From: F23-B02 sp946405205
Lineage (GTDB): Bacteria > Bacillota > Clostridia > Oscillospirales > Oscillospiraceae
Direction of reading: 5' to 3'
Length of the DNA: 64,000 bases
NCBI GenBank assembly: GCA_946405205.1
Contig: CAMJGL010000002.1
Span: forward strand, 62,001 to 126,000
Below the pieces are notes generated by a model that did not search any database, was not told the origin of the DNA, and saw only the letters and a program-made list of their open reading frames with translations. A program made the position numbers and the translations under genes. This document shows, piece after piece, positions 26,204 to 34,730 of the stretch. Numbering within the stretch: the stretch's first letter is position 1; the number at the start of each line of letters is the position of its first letter.

Positions 26204-27481
26204 ATGTTTGATGAACAGAAGGGTCAGCTTTTCTCTGATGAGCTTCTGAGCGAGATCCGTGACAAGATAGCAATGGTGGATCATGACTCGGCTGGTAAGC
26301 GGATCTACTTTGAAAACGCAGGAGGCGCCCTGACGCTGAGGTCCTGCTGCGAGATCGCGGATACCGCCAATCAGATCCCGGACTTCCCCAATCGCCCGAC
26401 GCCGGGCGCGCGTCCCGCTCAGAAGATGATCGATGACGGCATTGCCGAGGCGAAGCTGATATTTGGCGCGAAAAGCGGCTCTATCCTGTGCGACCTTACG
26501 GTATCAAAGGCCATTTTCACCATGACCGGCGTCATAATGGCAAATGTACCCGGTGGCAACGTCGTCACGACCGATCTGGAGCACCCCTCCACCTATGATT
26601 CGCAGAAGTTTTTCTCAACATACACGAACAAGGAGGTTCGCGTTGCGCATATCGATCAAGTGACCGGCTCAGTAGACGCGCAGCATCTGCTGAGCCTTAT
26701 CGATGAGGAGACCTGTCTGCTATCTCTCATCATGGCCTCGAATATCACCGGAACGATCAACGATGTTGAGATGATCATCTGCGAGGCGAGAAAGAAAAAG
26801 CCCGATCTTTATGTCCTGCTCGACTGCACCCAGCACATTCCCCACGGCATTGTTGACGTTGAGGCATTGCAGGTGGATGCGGCCGGATTTGCACCGTATA
26901 AGATCCTCGGCAAGCGAGGTCTCGGTATCGGCTGGGTCTCTGACAGAGTCGCAACGCTGCCTCATCCTCATTTCCTTGAGGGCAAGGCGGACGACTGGGA
27001 TCTCGGCGGTTACGAGCCCGCCGGTATGGCTGGCCTCAAGCTCGTGAACGACTATATCTGCTGGATTGGAGGTCATTATTCCAACAGCACAGACCGCCGC
27101 GAACTGCTCATAGCGGGTTTCCATGCCATAGAACTACATGAGCGCGCACTTATGTATCGTATGCTCCACGGCACCGACAAGGTGAGAGGAGTTGACAGCA
27201 TACCCGGAACGAAGATCCATTTTGTTGATGACCTAACAAAACGTGATGCAATCCTTCCAATGGAGATCGAGGGCATCGAACCCGTGGAAGCGGTAAAGAA
27301 ATATGTTGAAAACGGCATCTATCTCTATCATCGCTCCATGAGCAACAAAATGTCCCGCCGCGTGCTTTGCGGTGCGGGAATCTCTTCTGTTATCCGCGTT
27401 TCGCCGATGCACTACAATACCCCCGATGAAATCGATGAATTTCTGAGAGTAACTGAGCTGATCGCTGCCGGCAAGGTATGA
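26204..27481 (+). CDS. Aminotransferase class V family PLP enzyme
   Basis: A 425-residue fold-type I PLP enzyme related to cysteine desulfurases and isopenicillin-N epimerase-like proteins. The probable Schiff-base lysine is in FAPYKILGKRG near residue 230, with DCTQHIPHG as the Asp segment that contacts the pyridine ring. YFENAGGA near residue 35 is the substrate-side opening. Start at 26204 follows AAAGAGGAG; upstream in-frame codons run through the terminator hairpin. It heads an operon with a TRAP importer and a cyclase-family hydrolase, suggesting breakdown of an imported amine or amino-acid derivative rather than iron-sulfur assembly. Confidence 0.87.
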   Translation: MFDEQKGQLFSDELLSEIRDKIAMVDHDSAGKRIYFENAGGALTLRSCCEIADTANQIPDFPNRPTPGARPAQKMIDDGIAEAKLIFGAKSGSILCDLTVSKAIFTMTGVIMANVPGGNVVTTDLEHPSTYDSQKFFSTYTNKEVRVAHIDQVTGSVDAQHLLSLIDEETCLLSLIMASNITGTINDVEMIICEARKKKPDLYVLLDCTQHIPHGIVDVEALQVDAAGFAPYKILGKRGLGIGWVSDRVATLPHPHFLEGKADDWDLGGYEPAGMAGLKLVNDYICWIGGHYSNSTDRRELLIAGFHAIELHERALMYRMLHGTDKVRGVDSIPGTKIHFVDDLTKRDAILPMEIEGIEPVEAVKKYVENGIYLYHRSMSNKMSRRVLCGAGISSVIRVSPMHYNTPDEIDEFLRVTELIAAGKV

Positions 27482-27594
27482 TCCCGAACGGACTTTCGTG
27501 ATCTGGATCAAGTTTCCGCTTGCCAGTATGTGTTCTGGTAGGATATTATATATGCAGTTTGTGCGTGTTTTCAATCATGAAAGGGGAGACTTCT

Positions 27595-27960
27595 ATGAAT
27601 TATAGCATCACAACGGTCTGCTTTATTGCCTTCGCAAAGCTTCCAAGCGACACACCGCTCTATGAAATGCACAAAAGTATAAGCATGGGATTTGTTGTAA
27701 ATTACGAAACGGGCGATCTGGAGGATGTCATATCCTCACTGATCGTACCGGAGACGAAGGCTTTCCTCAAGGACATTATTCTCGGGCACAACATCCACAG
27801 GGAGAGCGTTACAGAGATTGTGGATTGCATCCAGTTTCGCTTCCAGGGCAGTGCTCAGAGAGCAATCTGTACTGCCTTCAAGCAATGCTACGACAAGTAT
27901 TTCATATGGCGCGACCAGGTCCGGCTACCGTATGTCAGGAAACCATCACACAAAACATAA
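27595..27960 (+). CDS. DUF3870 family protein
   Basis: A 121-residue protein matching the DUF3870 pattern: FIAFAKLPSDTPLYE near the start, MGFVVNYETGDLED, and FQGSAQRAICTAFKQCYDKY near the end. The family is small, cytosolic and uncharacterised, and tends to occur with catabolic and transporter genes in anaerobes. The ATG has an AAGGGGAG site. It sits between the PLP enzyme and the TRAP genes, so it probably serves the same pathway. Confidence 0.8.
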   Translation: MNYSITTVCFIAFAKLPSDTPLYEMHKSISMGFVVNYETGDLEDVISSLIVPETKAFLKDIILGHNIHRESVTEIVDCIQFRFQGSAQRAICTAFKQCYDKYFIWRDQVRLPYVRKPSHKT

Positions 27961-28001
27961 AAAGAATAAAACAAAAAATTTAAAAAGAAAGAGGTAAAAA
28001 T

Positions 28002-29003
28002 ATGAAAAAAGTAACAGCCATTCTTCTCGCACTCGTTATGATTCTTGCTCTCGTTGCCTGCGGAAGCGGTGATCCCGAACCTCAGGGCAGCGATGAGCCG
28101 AACAAGGAGTCCATCGTTCTCGCATTCGGCTCCGGTAACACCACAGGTGCTTATTACCCCGTTGCGGGAGGTCTTGCACAGGTAATAAACGATAATGTTG
28201 ACAACACCACCTGCGTTGTTGAGACAACTGGAGGCTCCATCGAGAATATGCGCCGAGTCAACAATGGGGAGCTGCAGCTCGGTCTTGCCAACGACTATCT
28301 GCTTTACTACGCTGCCCATGAGGATCCCTTCGGCCTGTTCAGCGATGATGAGGACTTCTCAGGTCTGGCAGCTATCGCCACCAACCACGCCAGCCTGACC
28401 GCAGTTGTCGTTCCCGAGAATTCCGACATCACCTCCATCGAGCAGCTCATCGGCCGCTCCGTCAGCGTCGGCGCACCCGGCAGCGGCAACTATGTCACCG
28501 CCATGAACATCCTCTCCGCCTATGACATCGCAGAGTCCGATATCAATGCGAGACTCGAGACCTTCAGCGAGGGTGCTGAGGCGCTCAAGGACGGCTCCTG
28601 CGACGCCATCATCCTCCAGGGCGGCACTCCCGTATCCAGCCTTATCGAGCTGACCAGTCTGACTGCCTGCCGCTTCATCCCTATTGATGACGCGCATCTT
28701 GCAAAGATAGTTGAGATGTTCCCGTTCTACTTCAAGTCCGAGATACCCGCTGGCACCTACACTGGGCAGAACGAGGCCGTCCAGACCATAAAGACATGGA
28801 ACACTGTGTTCACCAACAAGGACTTCGACTACGATCTCCTATATGCCATCCTCGAGAAGTGGTACGATGAGGCGACCCTGACCGATCTCCAGAATGTCCA
28901 CACCTCCCTCAAGGACATGAACCTCAAGGAAGCCCCCAATGTGACCATCGAGCTCCATCCTGCGGCAGCACAGTTCTACAAGGATAAGGGTGTCATGGAT
29001 TGA
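28002..29003 (+). CDS. TAXI family TRAP transporter solute-binding lipoprotein
   Basis: A 333-residue extracellular binding protein. The signal peptide ends in a lipobox LVAC with Cys20 as the lipidated residue. The TAXI fold is indicated by GSGNTTGAYYPVAGGLAQ near residue 44 and GAPGSGNYVTA near 158. It delivers substrate to the fused permease encoded immediately downstream. Ligand unknown; TAXI proteins often bind dicarboxylates or amino-acid-like anions. Confidence 0.93.
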   Translation: MKKVTAILLALVMILALVACGSGDPEPQGSDEPNKESIVLAFGSGNTTGAYYPVAGGLAQVINDNVDNTTCVVETTGGSIENMRRVNNGELQLGLANDYLLYYAAHEDPFGLFSDDEDFSGLAAIATNHASLTAVVVPENSDITSIEQLIGRSVSVGAPGSGNYVTAMNILSAYDIAESDINARLETFSEGAEALKDGSCDAIILQGGTPVSSLIELTSLTACRFIPIDDAHLAKIVEMFPFYFKSEIPAGTYTGQNEAVQTIKTWNTVFTNKDFDYDLLYAILEKWYDEATLTDLQNVHTSLKDMNLKEAPNVTIELHPAAAQFYKDKGVMD

Positions 29004-29034
29004 TCCGCATACAGCCCGATCTGAGGTGAATATA

Positions 29035-30915
29035 TTGGAAAAGCTAAAACGATATAAGAGAATATTCATATCGGCATTATGTATCATAACCGCGCTGTTC
29101 CACCTGTATACCGGCTTTTTCAGCCCGCTCACCGGTGTTATGCAGCGAAGCATTTCCCTTGCACTGATATCCTCTGTATGCTTTCTGACCGTCCCGGCCA
29201 GCAAGAAGGAAAAGGTTCAGAAGGTCTCGAACTGGACGGACCTGATCCTTGTTGTCGGAATATGCGTAGCTATGGCGTATATCGTCTTTAACTATCAAGA
29301 TATCGTAAAGCGCATAGGCATAATAACTGACCTCGAGATATTCCTCGGCATTCTGACTATGGTGCTCGTTTTGGAAAGCGTGCGACGCACCACTGGTATC
29401 GTGCTTCCAATCATAGCTATCGTCTTTCTACTCTATGCCCGTTTCGGCTATCTCATGCCGGATGTCATAGCAAACCGCGGCTATACATGGAGCCGCATAG
29501 CATCTCAGATGTACATGACGACGGAAGGCATTTTCGGAAGCCCGCTGGCTGTCTGTGCAAACTACATCATTCTGTTCGTTCTGTTCGGCTCGTTCCTGAA
29601 TATCACGGGCGCGGGACAGTTCTTCATGGATCTGGCTTTCTCCGCGACCGCATGGGCAAGGGGCGGCCCTGCAAAGAGTGCCGTTGTCGCAAGCGGCCTG
29701 TTCGGAAGCATCTCCGGCAGTGCCTGTGCCAATGTTACGACTACCGGGACTTTCACCATACCGCTCATGATCAAGACCGGCTATTCACGAAGAGATGCTG
29801 GTGCCGTCGAGACCGTTGCTTCAACGGGCGGACTCATAATGCCGCCCGTTATGGGTTCGGCTGCGTTCATCATGTCGGAGATGATAGGCGTGCCCTACTT
29901 ACAGATCCTGAAGGCTGCCGTAATACCCGCTCTGCTTTATTACATATCGCTGTTTTTGAGCCTTGATTTCATCGCACAGAAGAACCATCTGAAGGGAGTG
30001 CCCCGGTCGGAGCTCAAGAGCGTCAAGGAGACGCTGAAGGGCGGTTTTGAGTTCTTCATTCCGCTTGTACTGCTCGTGGTACTTATGGTAAGGGGCTATT
30101 CTCCCGCGAAGAGCGCGACCTATTCCATCATCTGCATGGTCATCGTGAGCTTCTTCCGCAAGGAGCATCGCCTGAAGTGGAAAACGCTCGCAAACGCTCT
30201 CGAGGAGGGCATCCGCGGCTCGACCACAATCTGCGCCACCTGCGCGACAGCCGGCATAATCGTCGGCGTTGTGACCATGACCGGTATGGGACTTACCCTG
30301 TCATCGGCCATCATCCAGCTCTCCGGCGGCATACTGATCTTTGCGCTAGCTCTGACGATGATCTGCTCGCTGATCCTCGGCATGGGAATGCCCAGCAGCG
30401 CGGCGTATATTGTGCTGGCTGTTCTAGCGGCTCCCGCGCTTATAAAGCTCGGCGTGGGCAAGCTGACGGCACACTTCTTCATCTTCTATTTCGGTGTCCT
30501 GTCCAACATCACGCCGCCCGTTGCACTGGCTGCCTTTGCAGCGGCACCGCTTGCCAAGGAAGGCGCCTTGAAAATCGGCTGGAATGCGGTGCGTCTCGGC
30601 TGTGTTGCATTCATAGTACCGTACTTCTGCGTATTCGGCCCCAGCCTGCTCATGCAGGGTACCGTGCTGGAGGTCATCCAGTGCCTGACCACGGCAATGG
30701 TCGGCGTGTGGGCTTTGTCCGCAACGGTTTCGGGCTTCTTCAAGCGCAATCTGAACACAATCGAGCGCATCCTGTTTGCCATAGGCGCGGTCTTTATGAT
30801 CGAATCGCATCTCATGACTGATCTGATCGGAGTCCTGATCATCACAGTCATGGTGCTGTACTGCATCAGGACAAAGAACAAGCGAGGCAATGGCCCGACC
30901 ACCGCAAATGCCTGA
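29035..30915 (+). CDS. TRAP transporter fused permease (4TM-12TM)
   Basis: A 626-residue membrane protein in which the small DctQ-like and large DctM-like subunits are fused, as is usual with TAXI binding proteins. Conserved loops GSISGSACANVTTTGTFTIP and GMGMPSSAAYIVLA are visible. The start is taken as TTG at 29035 with a GAGGTG site; a longer in-frame extension would overlap the end of the binding-protein gene. It drives ion-coupled uptake. Confidence 0.93.
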   Translation: MEKLKRYKRIFISALCIITALFHLYTGFFSPLTGVMQRSISLALISSVCFLTVPASKKEKVQKVSNWTDLILVVGICVAMAYIVFNYQDIVKRIGIITDLEIFLGILTMVLVLESVRRTTGIVLPIIAIVFLLYARFGYLMPDVIANRGYTWSRIASQMYMTTEGIFGSPLAVCANYIILFVLFGSFLNITGAGQFFMDLAFSATAWARGGPAKSAVVASGLFGSISGSACANVTTTGTFTIPLMIKTGYSRRDAGAVETVASTGGLIMPPVMGSAAFIMSEMIGVPYLQILKAAVIPALLYYISLFLSLDFIAQKNHLKGVPRSELKSVKETLKGGFEFFIPLVLLVVLMVRGYSPAKSATYSIICMVIVSFFRKEHRLKWKTLANALEEGIRGSTTICATCATAGIIVGVVTMTGMGLTLSSAIIQLSGGILIFALALTMICSLILGMGMPSSAAYIVLAVLAAPALIKLGVGKLTAHFFIFYFGVLSNITPPVALAAFAAAPLAKEGALKIGWNAVRLGCVAFIVPYFCVFGPSLLMQGTVLEVIQCLTTAMVGVWALSATVSGFFKRNLNTIERILFAIGAVFMIESHLMTDLIGVLIITVMVLYCIRTKNKRGNGPTTANA

Positions 30916-30978
30916 ACCGCCGATAAGGCGAAATATCGGTCAAGACTGACGAAAAACTATTGAGAAAGAGGAAATACT

Positions 30979-31662
30979 ATGAAAATTATTGATTTGACGA
31001 CTGCCCTATTCGTTGGAATGCCTATCACTCCCGCTTCAGGCCATCCCCGCGAGTTCTTGATGGAGAGAACGGCAACCTTTGAAGAGGACGGAAAGGTTGT
31101 CAGTAAGCTGACTGTCGGTACACATACCGGTACTCATACCGATTCACCAACACACTTTATTCCCAACGCCAAGACCATTGATCAGGTACCTCTGGATTGC
31201 CTAGTGGGCGAGGCCGTACTGCTGGATGCGACTCACATTGGTTCTGGCGGCGCGGTCACGGTCAGCGACCTTGAGTATGCAAACATTGAGATCCGTGAGG
31301 GAGATATCCTAATCATCCGCACCGATTGGAGCAAGCATTGGTGCAAGGATGACTATTTCAAGGGTCGTCCCTGTCTCACCGAGGAAGCCGCACAGTGGAT
31401 TGTCGATCACAAGATAAAGGCGATCGGTGTGGATATGAGCGGCGTTGATCCAACCAGCCAGTACGGTGTAAGCCCGAAGTTCGGCGGAAGTCCTGTGCAT
31501 AAGATACTACTCGGCAACGATGTTTACATCACCGAGTACCTCTGCAATCTCGACCAAATCAAGGAGGAACGCTTCTTTGTTGCCATCCTGCCCATGAAAG
31601 TCATAAACGCCGAAGCAGCCCCTGCTCGTGTTATTGCCATAGAAGGTCTGCTGAACAAGTGA
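30979..31662 (+). CDS. Cyclase family metal-dependent hydrolase
   Basis: A 227-residue protein of the cyclase/kynurenine-formamidase-like family (PF04199). The metal-binding signature HTGTHTDSPTHF lies near residue 49. Family members hydrolyse N-formylkynurenine, isatin or other small amides and lactams. Tight placement between a TRAP importer and an AEC permease suggests it opens or deacylates the imported compound. True substrate is not known. Confidence 0.9.
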   Translation: MKIIDLTTALFVGMPITPASGHPREFLMERTATFEEDGKVVSKLTVGTHTGTHTDSPTHFIPNAKTIDQVPLDCLVGEAVLLDATHIGSGGAVTVSDLEYANIEIREGDILIIRTDWSKHWCKDDYFKGRPCLTEEAAQWIVDHKIKAIGVDMSGVDPTSQYGVSPKFGGSPVHKILLGNDVYITEYLCNLDQIKEERFFVAILPMKVINAEAAPARVIAIEGLLNK

Positions 31663-31680
31663 CCGTAGAGGAAGTCTGCC

Positions 31681-32637
31681 GTGATAGAGAGCATTATCAC
31701 TGCATTGAATGTCGTGCTTCCCATAACACTCATGATGCTGTGCGGAGCATTGTTGCGAAAGGCAGGCATCATCCGCAAGGAGCTTGTCCCCAGCATAAAT
31801 AAGCTCGTATTCAGATTGTTCCTGCCGGTTTCACTGTTCCGCACCTGTTATTCCAGCGAGTTAAAAATAGACGGCAACATGAAAATGGTGCTATTTTGTT
31901 GCCTCAGTATTTTCATTGTGTTCCTTATATTTATGCCTATAGTGCGGAAGGCGGAACCGACAAACGCTCGTAGGAGCGTTATACTTCAGGGGGTGTTCCG
32001 GGGCAATCTGGCGATGTTCGGAGTCCCTGTGCTGACGCTTCTGTATGACGAAGCAAACCTTGGCGTTATGGCTATCTTGCTCGCGTTTATGATCCCCGAG
32101 CTGAATGTGCTGGCGGTCTTGTGCTTTGAGGTCTTTTCCACGAATAGCTCGGAGAGAAAAAAGGCAGAGTGGCGGAGCGTGCTTCTCAGTATCGCGAAGA
32201 ATCCTTTGATCAACGCCATTTTCCTCGGCATACTGTGCAATGTACTGTACATCAGTCTTCCCGACTTCATCGGAAAGACTCTGGTGTCGCTGGCGCAGGT
32301 GGCAACGCCGCTTACCTTTGTGATGCTCGGCGCAAGCTTCAGCTTTGCCTCAGCGCGACGCAACCGAAAGACTCTGGCACTCATACTGTCGGGAAAGCTT
32401 CTGGTGCTTCCGCTGACAGCACTTATCATCGGCATACCCATGGGATTTCGCGGACCGATGCTCGCCTCGGCAATCACCCTGTTCGGCTCGCCCATAGCGG
32501 TATCCTCAGTCCCAATGACGGAGGAGATGCAGGGCGACACCGCGCTTGCAAGCGAAGGCGTCGTGATCTCCACCATGCTCGGCGTCTTTACGATGTTTAT
32601 ATGGATATTTGCCATGTCCGTGTTCGGACTGCTGTAG
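31681..32637 (+). CDS. AEC family permease
   Basis: A 318-residue membrane protein with ten hydrophobic segments, of the same AEC family as the gene at 2191-3129 but in a different operon. GTG start with AGAGGAAG upstream, 18 bases after the cyclase stop. It probably exports a product of the pathway or imports a related anion. The operon ends at the terminator that follows. Confidence 0.87.
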   Translation: MIESIITALNVVLPITLMMLCGALLRKAGIIRKELVPSINKLVFRLFLPVSLFRTCYSSELKIDGNMKMVLFCCLSIFIVFLIFMPIVRKAEPTNARRSVILQGVFRGNLAMFGVPVLTLLYDEANLGVMAILLAFMIPELNVLAVLCFEVFSTNSSERKKAEWRSVLLSIAKNPLINAIFLGILCNVLYISLPDFIGKTLVSLAQVATPLTFVMLGASFSFASARRNRKTLALILSGKLLVLPLTALIIGIPMGFRGPMLASAITLFGSPIAVSSVPMTEEMQGDTALASEGVVISTMLGVFTMFIWIFAMSVFGLL

Positions 32638-32645
32638 TGGGATTG

Positions 32646-32706
32646 AATTGGTGTAGAAATCTGAACTTTTATTTTTGGAAAGTCAGGTTCTACACCAATT
32701 TTTTTG
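32646..32706 (+). terminator. Terminator of the TRAP operon
   Basis: A long stem (AATTGGTGTAGAA... and its complement, with further inner pairing) followed by a T7 tract. Confidence 0.9.
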
Positions 32707-32942
32707 TTGTAAAAGCAATGTTTTTCAGCCGTTTTACAATTCATCCAATTGGATAAATTTTGCATTAAATCTGAAAAACAGATAAGAATCTATGAAAGGA
32801 CAAGAGATTTGAACACGCGACCTTGAACATTTTTCTGCATCGTCCGGAGTTTTATAACTGTTATATCTACGCGGGCGCTGACTGTTGTAATAAATAATGT
32901 ATTCGTCTACATTTCATAGTTCACCATTCCAAAAATCAGATC

Positions 32943-33164
32943 TTATCTTGGAGTTGTCTTTTCGACATCACTGGAAATGAAAAACATATAGAGCGGGATC
33001 TCAAGTGCGTTACATATCCGCTCGATAGTATCGACCTTCAACTGACCGCCCCGGTTTTTTGTGGTCTTGATGGTTGAAACGGATACACCACTCATTTCGG
33101 CGAGGCGGTTGATGGAAATATTACGTTCTGCCGCTAACTCATATACTCTTTCTACCGTTTCCAA
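32943..33164 (-). CDS. Short XRE family helix-turn-helix regulator
   Basis: A 73-residue Cro/CI-type DNA-binding protein: NISINRLAEMSGVSVSTIKT forms the helix-turn-helix (residues 15-34). TTG start at 33164 with AAGGAGGGG upstream. It is the leftmost prophage gene, just downstream of the CI-like repressor on the same strand. The 235 bases to its left (32707-32942) hold no gene and mark the probable left prophage edge. Confidence 0.82.
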   Translation of the reverse strand: METVERVYELAAERNISINRLAEMSGVSVSTIKTTKNRGGQLKVDTIERICNALEIPLYMFFISSDVEKTTPR

Positions 33165-33237
33165 GAAGCACCCCTCCTTCTTTTTTTGCCTCGTTCTGAG
33201 TATCATTCTACATGATGAGCTGTCCAATAAAACTCTC

Positions 33238-34011
33238 TCAGTTCAGAACCTTTCCGACAATCTGAAAATAAGCATCCGGCATAATAACCTTTGGAGCATA
33301 CTTTTGGTTAAAGGAGCGAAGAACTGGCTGCATATGGAGAGTGCCTTGACTATCCATATAAATCTCTCTCAGCTCATCGTCCGGCTCCTGCTCATCATAT
33401 TCCTTGATGTAGCCGTTGCCGTCATAGGTAAAGATACCGACATCGCCGACCGAGAGTTCTTTGCACTCATGCACCCAGGCAATGTTGCCGTCATGGTAGT
33501 ACGGCTCCATGCTGTCGCCGCTGATGTAGATGCCGAAGTCCGCTCCGGCGGGAACCTGGGCGGCGATCACACTGATGTTCTCAAATACGCCTTCATCGAG
33601 GAAGGAACCTGTACCTGCGGAAGCGCGAAGTCTGCATACCGGCATCTCGATGATTTTGCACTTGCTTTCGGTCGGGCGGTACGGTCTGTATTTTCCGGAG
33701 GCAATAAGATCCGCCTTATAATCTTCCAGCTTTTGAAGCCCCTGTTCGTTAAGGACGGCGGGCTTTTTTTCTATTCCGGAGAAATAATACGGATCATCAA
33801 TGTCAAGAGCGAACGAAGCCGCCATCAGCTGGTATGCGGTAGGGATGCTGTCACCGCGTTCCCACTTTCCGTAGGCAGGCCGGGACACTGAAATTCCAAA
33901 CTTGGCGAGTTCATCGCACAGCTCCTGGGCGGTCATTCTTTTTTTCTTACGCGCCGCAGCAAGCCGCTTTCCGATTCCGTTTTCCTCTTTATCAAGCATT
34001 GCATTATACAT
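33238..34011 (-). CDS. CI/LexA-like prophage repressor (XRE HTH + S24 peptidase domain)
   Basis: A 257-residue repressor. The HTH occupies residues 12-65 (MTAQELCDELAKFGISVSRP). The C-terminal S24 domain retains the catalytic pair: Ser in SGDSMEP and Lys in GYIKEY, so RecA-stimulated self-cleavage is expected. ATG at 34011 with GAGGAG. It has its own consensus promoter and faces a divergent promoter for the mutagenesis cassette. Confidence 0.92.
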   Translation of the reverse strand: MYNAMLDKEENGIGKRLAAARKKKRMTAQELCDELAKFGISVSRPAYGKWERGDSIPTAYQLMAASFALDIDDPYYFSGIEKKPAVLNEQGLQKLEDYKADLIASGKYRPYRPTESKCKIIEMPVCRLRASAGTGSFLDEGVFENISVIAAQVPAGADFGIYISGDSMEPYYHDGNIAWVHECKELSVGDVGIFTYDGNGYIKEYDEQEPDDELREIYMDSQGTLHMQPVLRSFNQKYAPKVIMPDAYFQIVGKVLN

Positions 34012-34062
34012 GACAGTTCTCCTCAAATATGTATTTTGCGAGATATCCGGTAATGTGATTAT

Positions 34063-34091
34063 AGTATATAGGTCAAACACTTTTCTGTCAA
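34063..34091 (-). promoter_or_regulatory. Promoter of the CI-like repressor
   Basis: On the minus strand TTGACA (34091-34086) and TATACT (34068-34063) are 17 bp apart. Confidence 0.85.
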
Positions 34092-34123
34092 GAAAAAATT
34101 CCTAACGGTACACAACTGCGATA

Positions 34124-34152
34124 TTGATAATTCCTATCGTGAGCGTTATACT
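34124..34152 (+). promoter_or_regulatory. Divergent early promoter
   Basis: TTGATA (34124-34129) and TATACT (34147-34152) with a 17-bp spacer. A CGATA...TATCG inverted pair overlaps the -35 box and could be a repressor site. Confidence 0.8.
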
Positions 34153-34205
34153 TGCATCACAGCCAAAAAGCAGCCGCCTCACCGAGTCGGGGAAAGGAGA
34201 AAGCG

Positions 34206-34730
34206 ATGACGCACCGAGACATTTATTCCACAATTGCAGATGAGTATGATCCCTGCATCGGATGCACATTACCGTCCTGCGTTTTGTGCCCTTGTTATAC
34301 CGGATGCGAGTCGGAGCGGGATGAGCTTCGGTCACTCCATGTGCCTGTCGCAAAGAAAGAAAACCGTCCGAAGAAAAAGATATCCCGCATTGCGTCGGTT
34401 GTAAATGAAACGAAAACGGTACAGATTTCATCTGTGTTTTTCGGACATCACGACAAGGTGGCGATATTCATTGCCGACAGCAACGGTATGAGCGGTGCGG
34501 GAATATGTGAGGGCGATGCCGTTCTCTTTGATCTGGATCTTGAACCCCAAGACGGAGATATCATTATCGTCAATATTGACGGTGTGAATTATTGCCGCAG
34601 ATATTTCTTTGACGGCGAAAAGGGACGTTTCCGGAGAGAGGATGGAATTACGCAGGATATTGTCACGGCAGATTTCACGGTCATTGGTGTTATGGTCGGA
34701 CTGATGAGAAAGGTTGAACGGGCAGGCTGA
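34206..34730 (+). CDS. UmuD/S24-like protein with degenerate active site and cysteine cluster
   Basis: A 174-residue protein that overlaps the Y-family polymerase gene by 1 base. Residues 82-165 follow the LexA/UmuD C-terminal fold (MSGAGICEGDAV, PQDGDIIIVNIDGV). The catalytic Ser position is Gly94 and the catalytic Lys position is Arg131, so self-cleavage is not expected. The N-terminal part has six cysteines in C-x2-C-x4-C-x2-C-x-C-x3-C (residues 17-34), a possible metal or iron-sulfur site. It probably partners the polymerase as a non-cleaved UmuD'-like subunit or sensor; this is inference. Confidence 0.78.
   Translation: MTHRDIYSTIADEYDPCIGCTLPSCVLCPCYTGCESERDELRSLHVPVAKKENRPKKKISRIASVVNETKTVQISSVFFGHHDKVAIFIADSNGMSGAGICEGDAVLFDLDLEPQDGDIIIVNIDGVNYCRRYFFDGEKGRFRREDGITQDIVTADFTVIGVMVGLMRKVERAG

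Noticed and set aside
32795..32835. tRNA-like GTTCAAATC T-loop on the minus strand near the prophage edge
   Set aside because: The flanking bases cannot form a T-stem and no acceptor or anticodon arm is present; at most an attachment-site scar.
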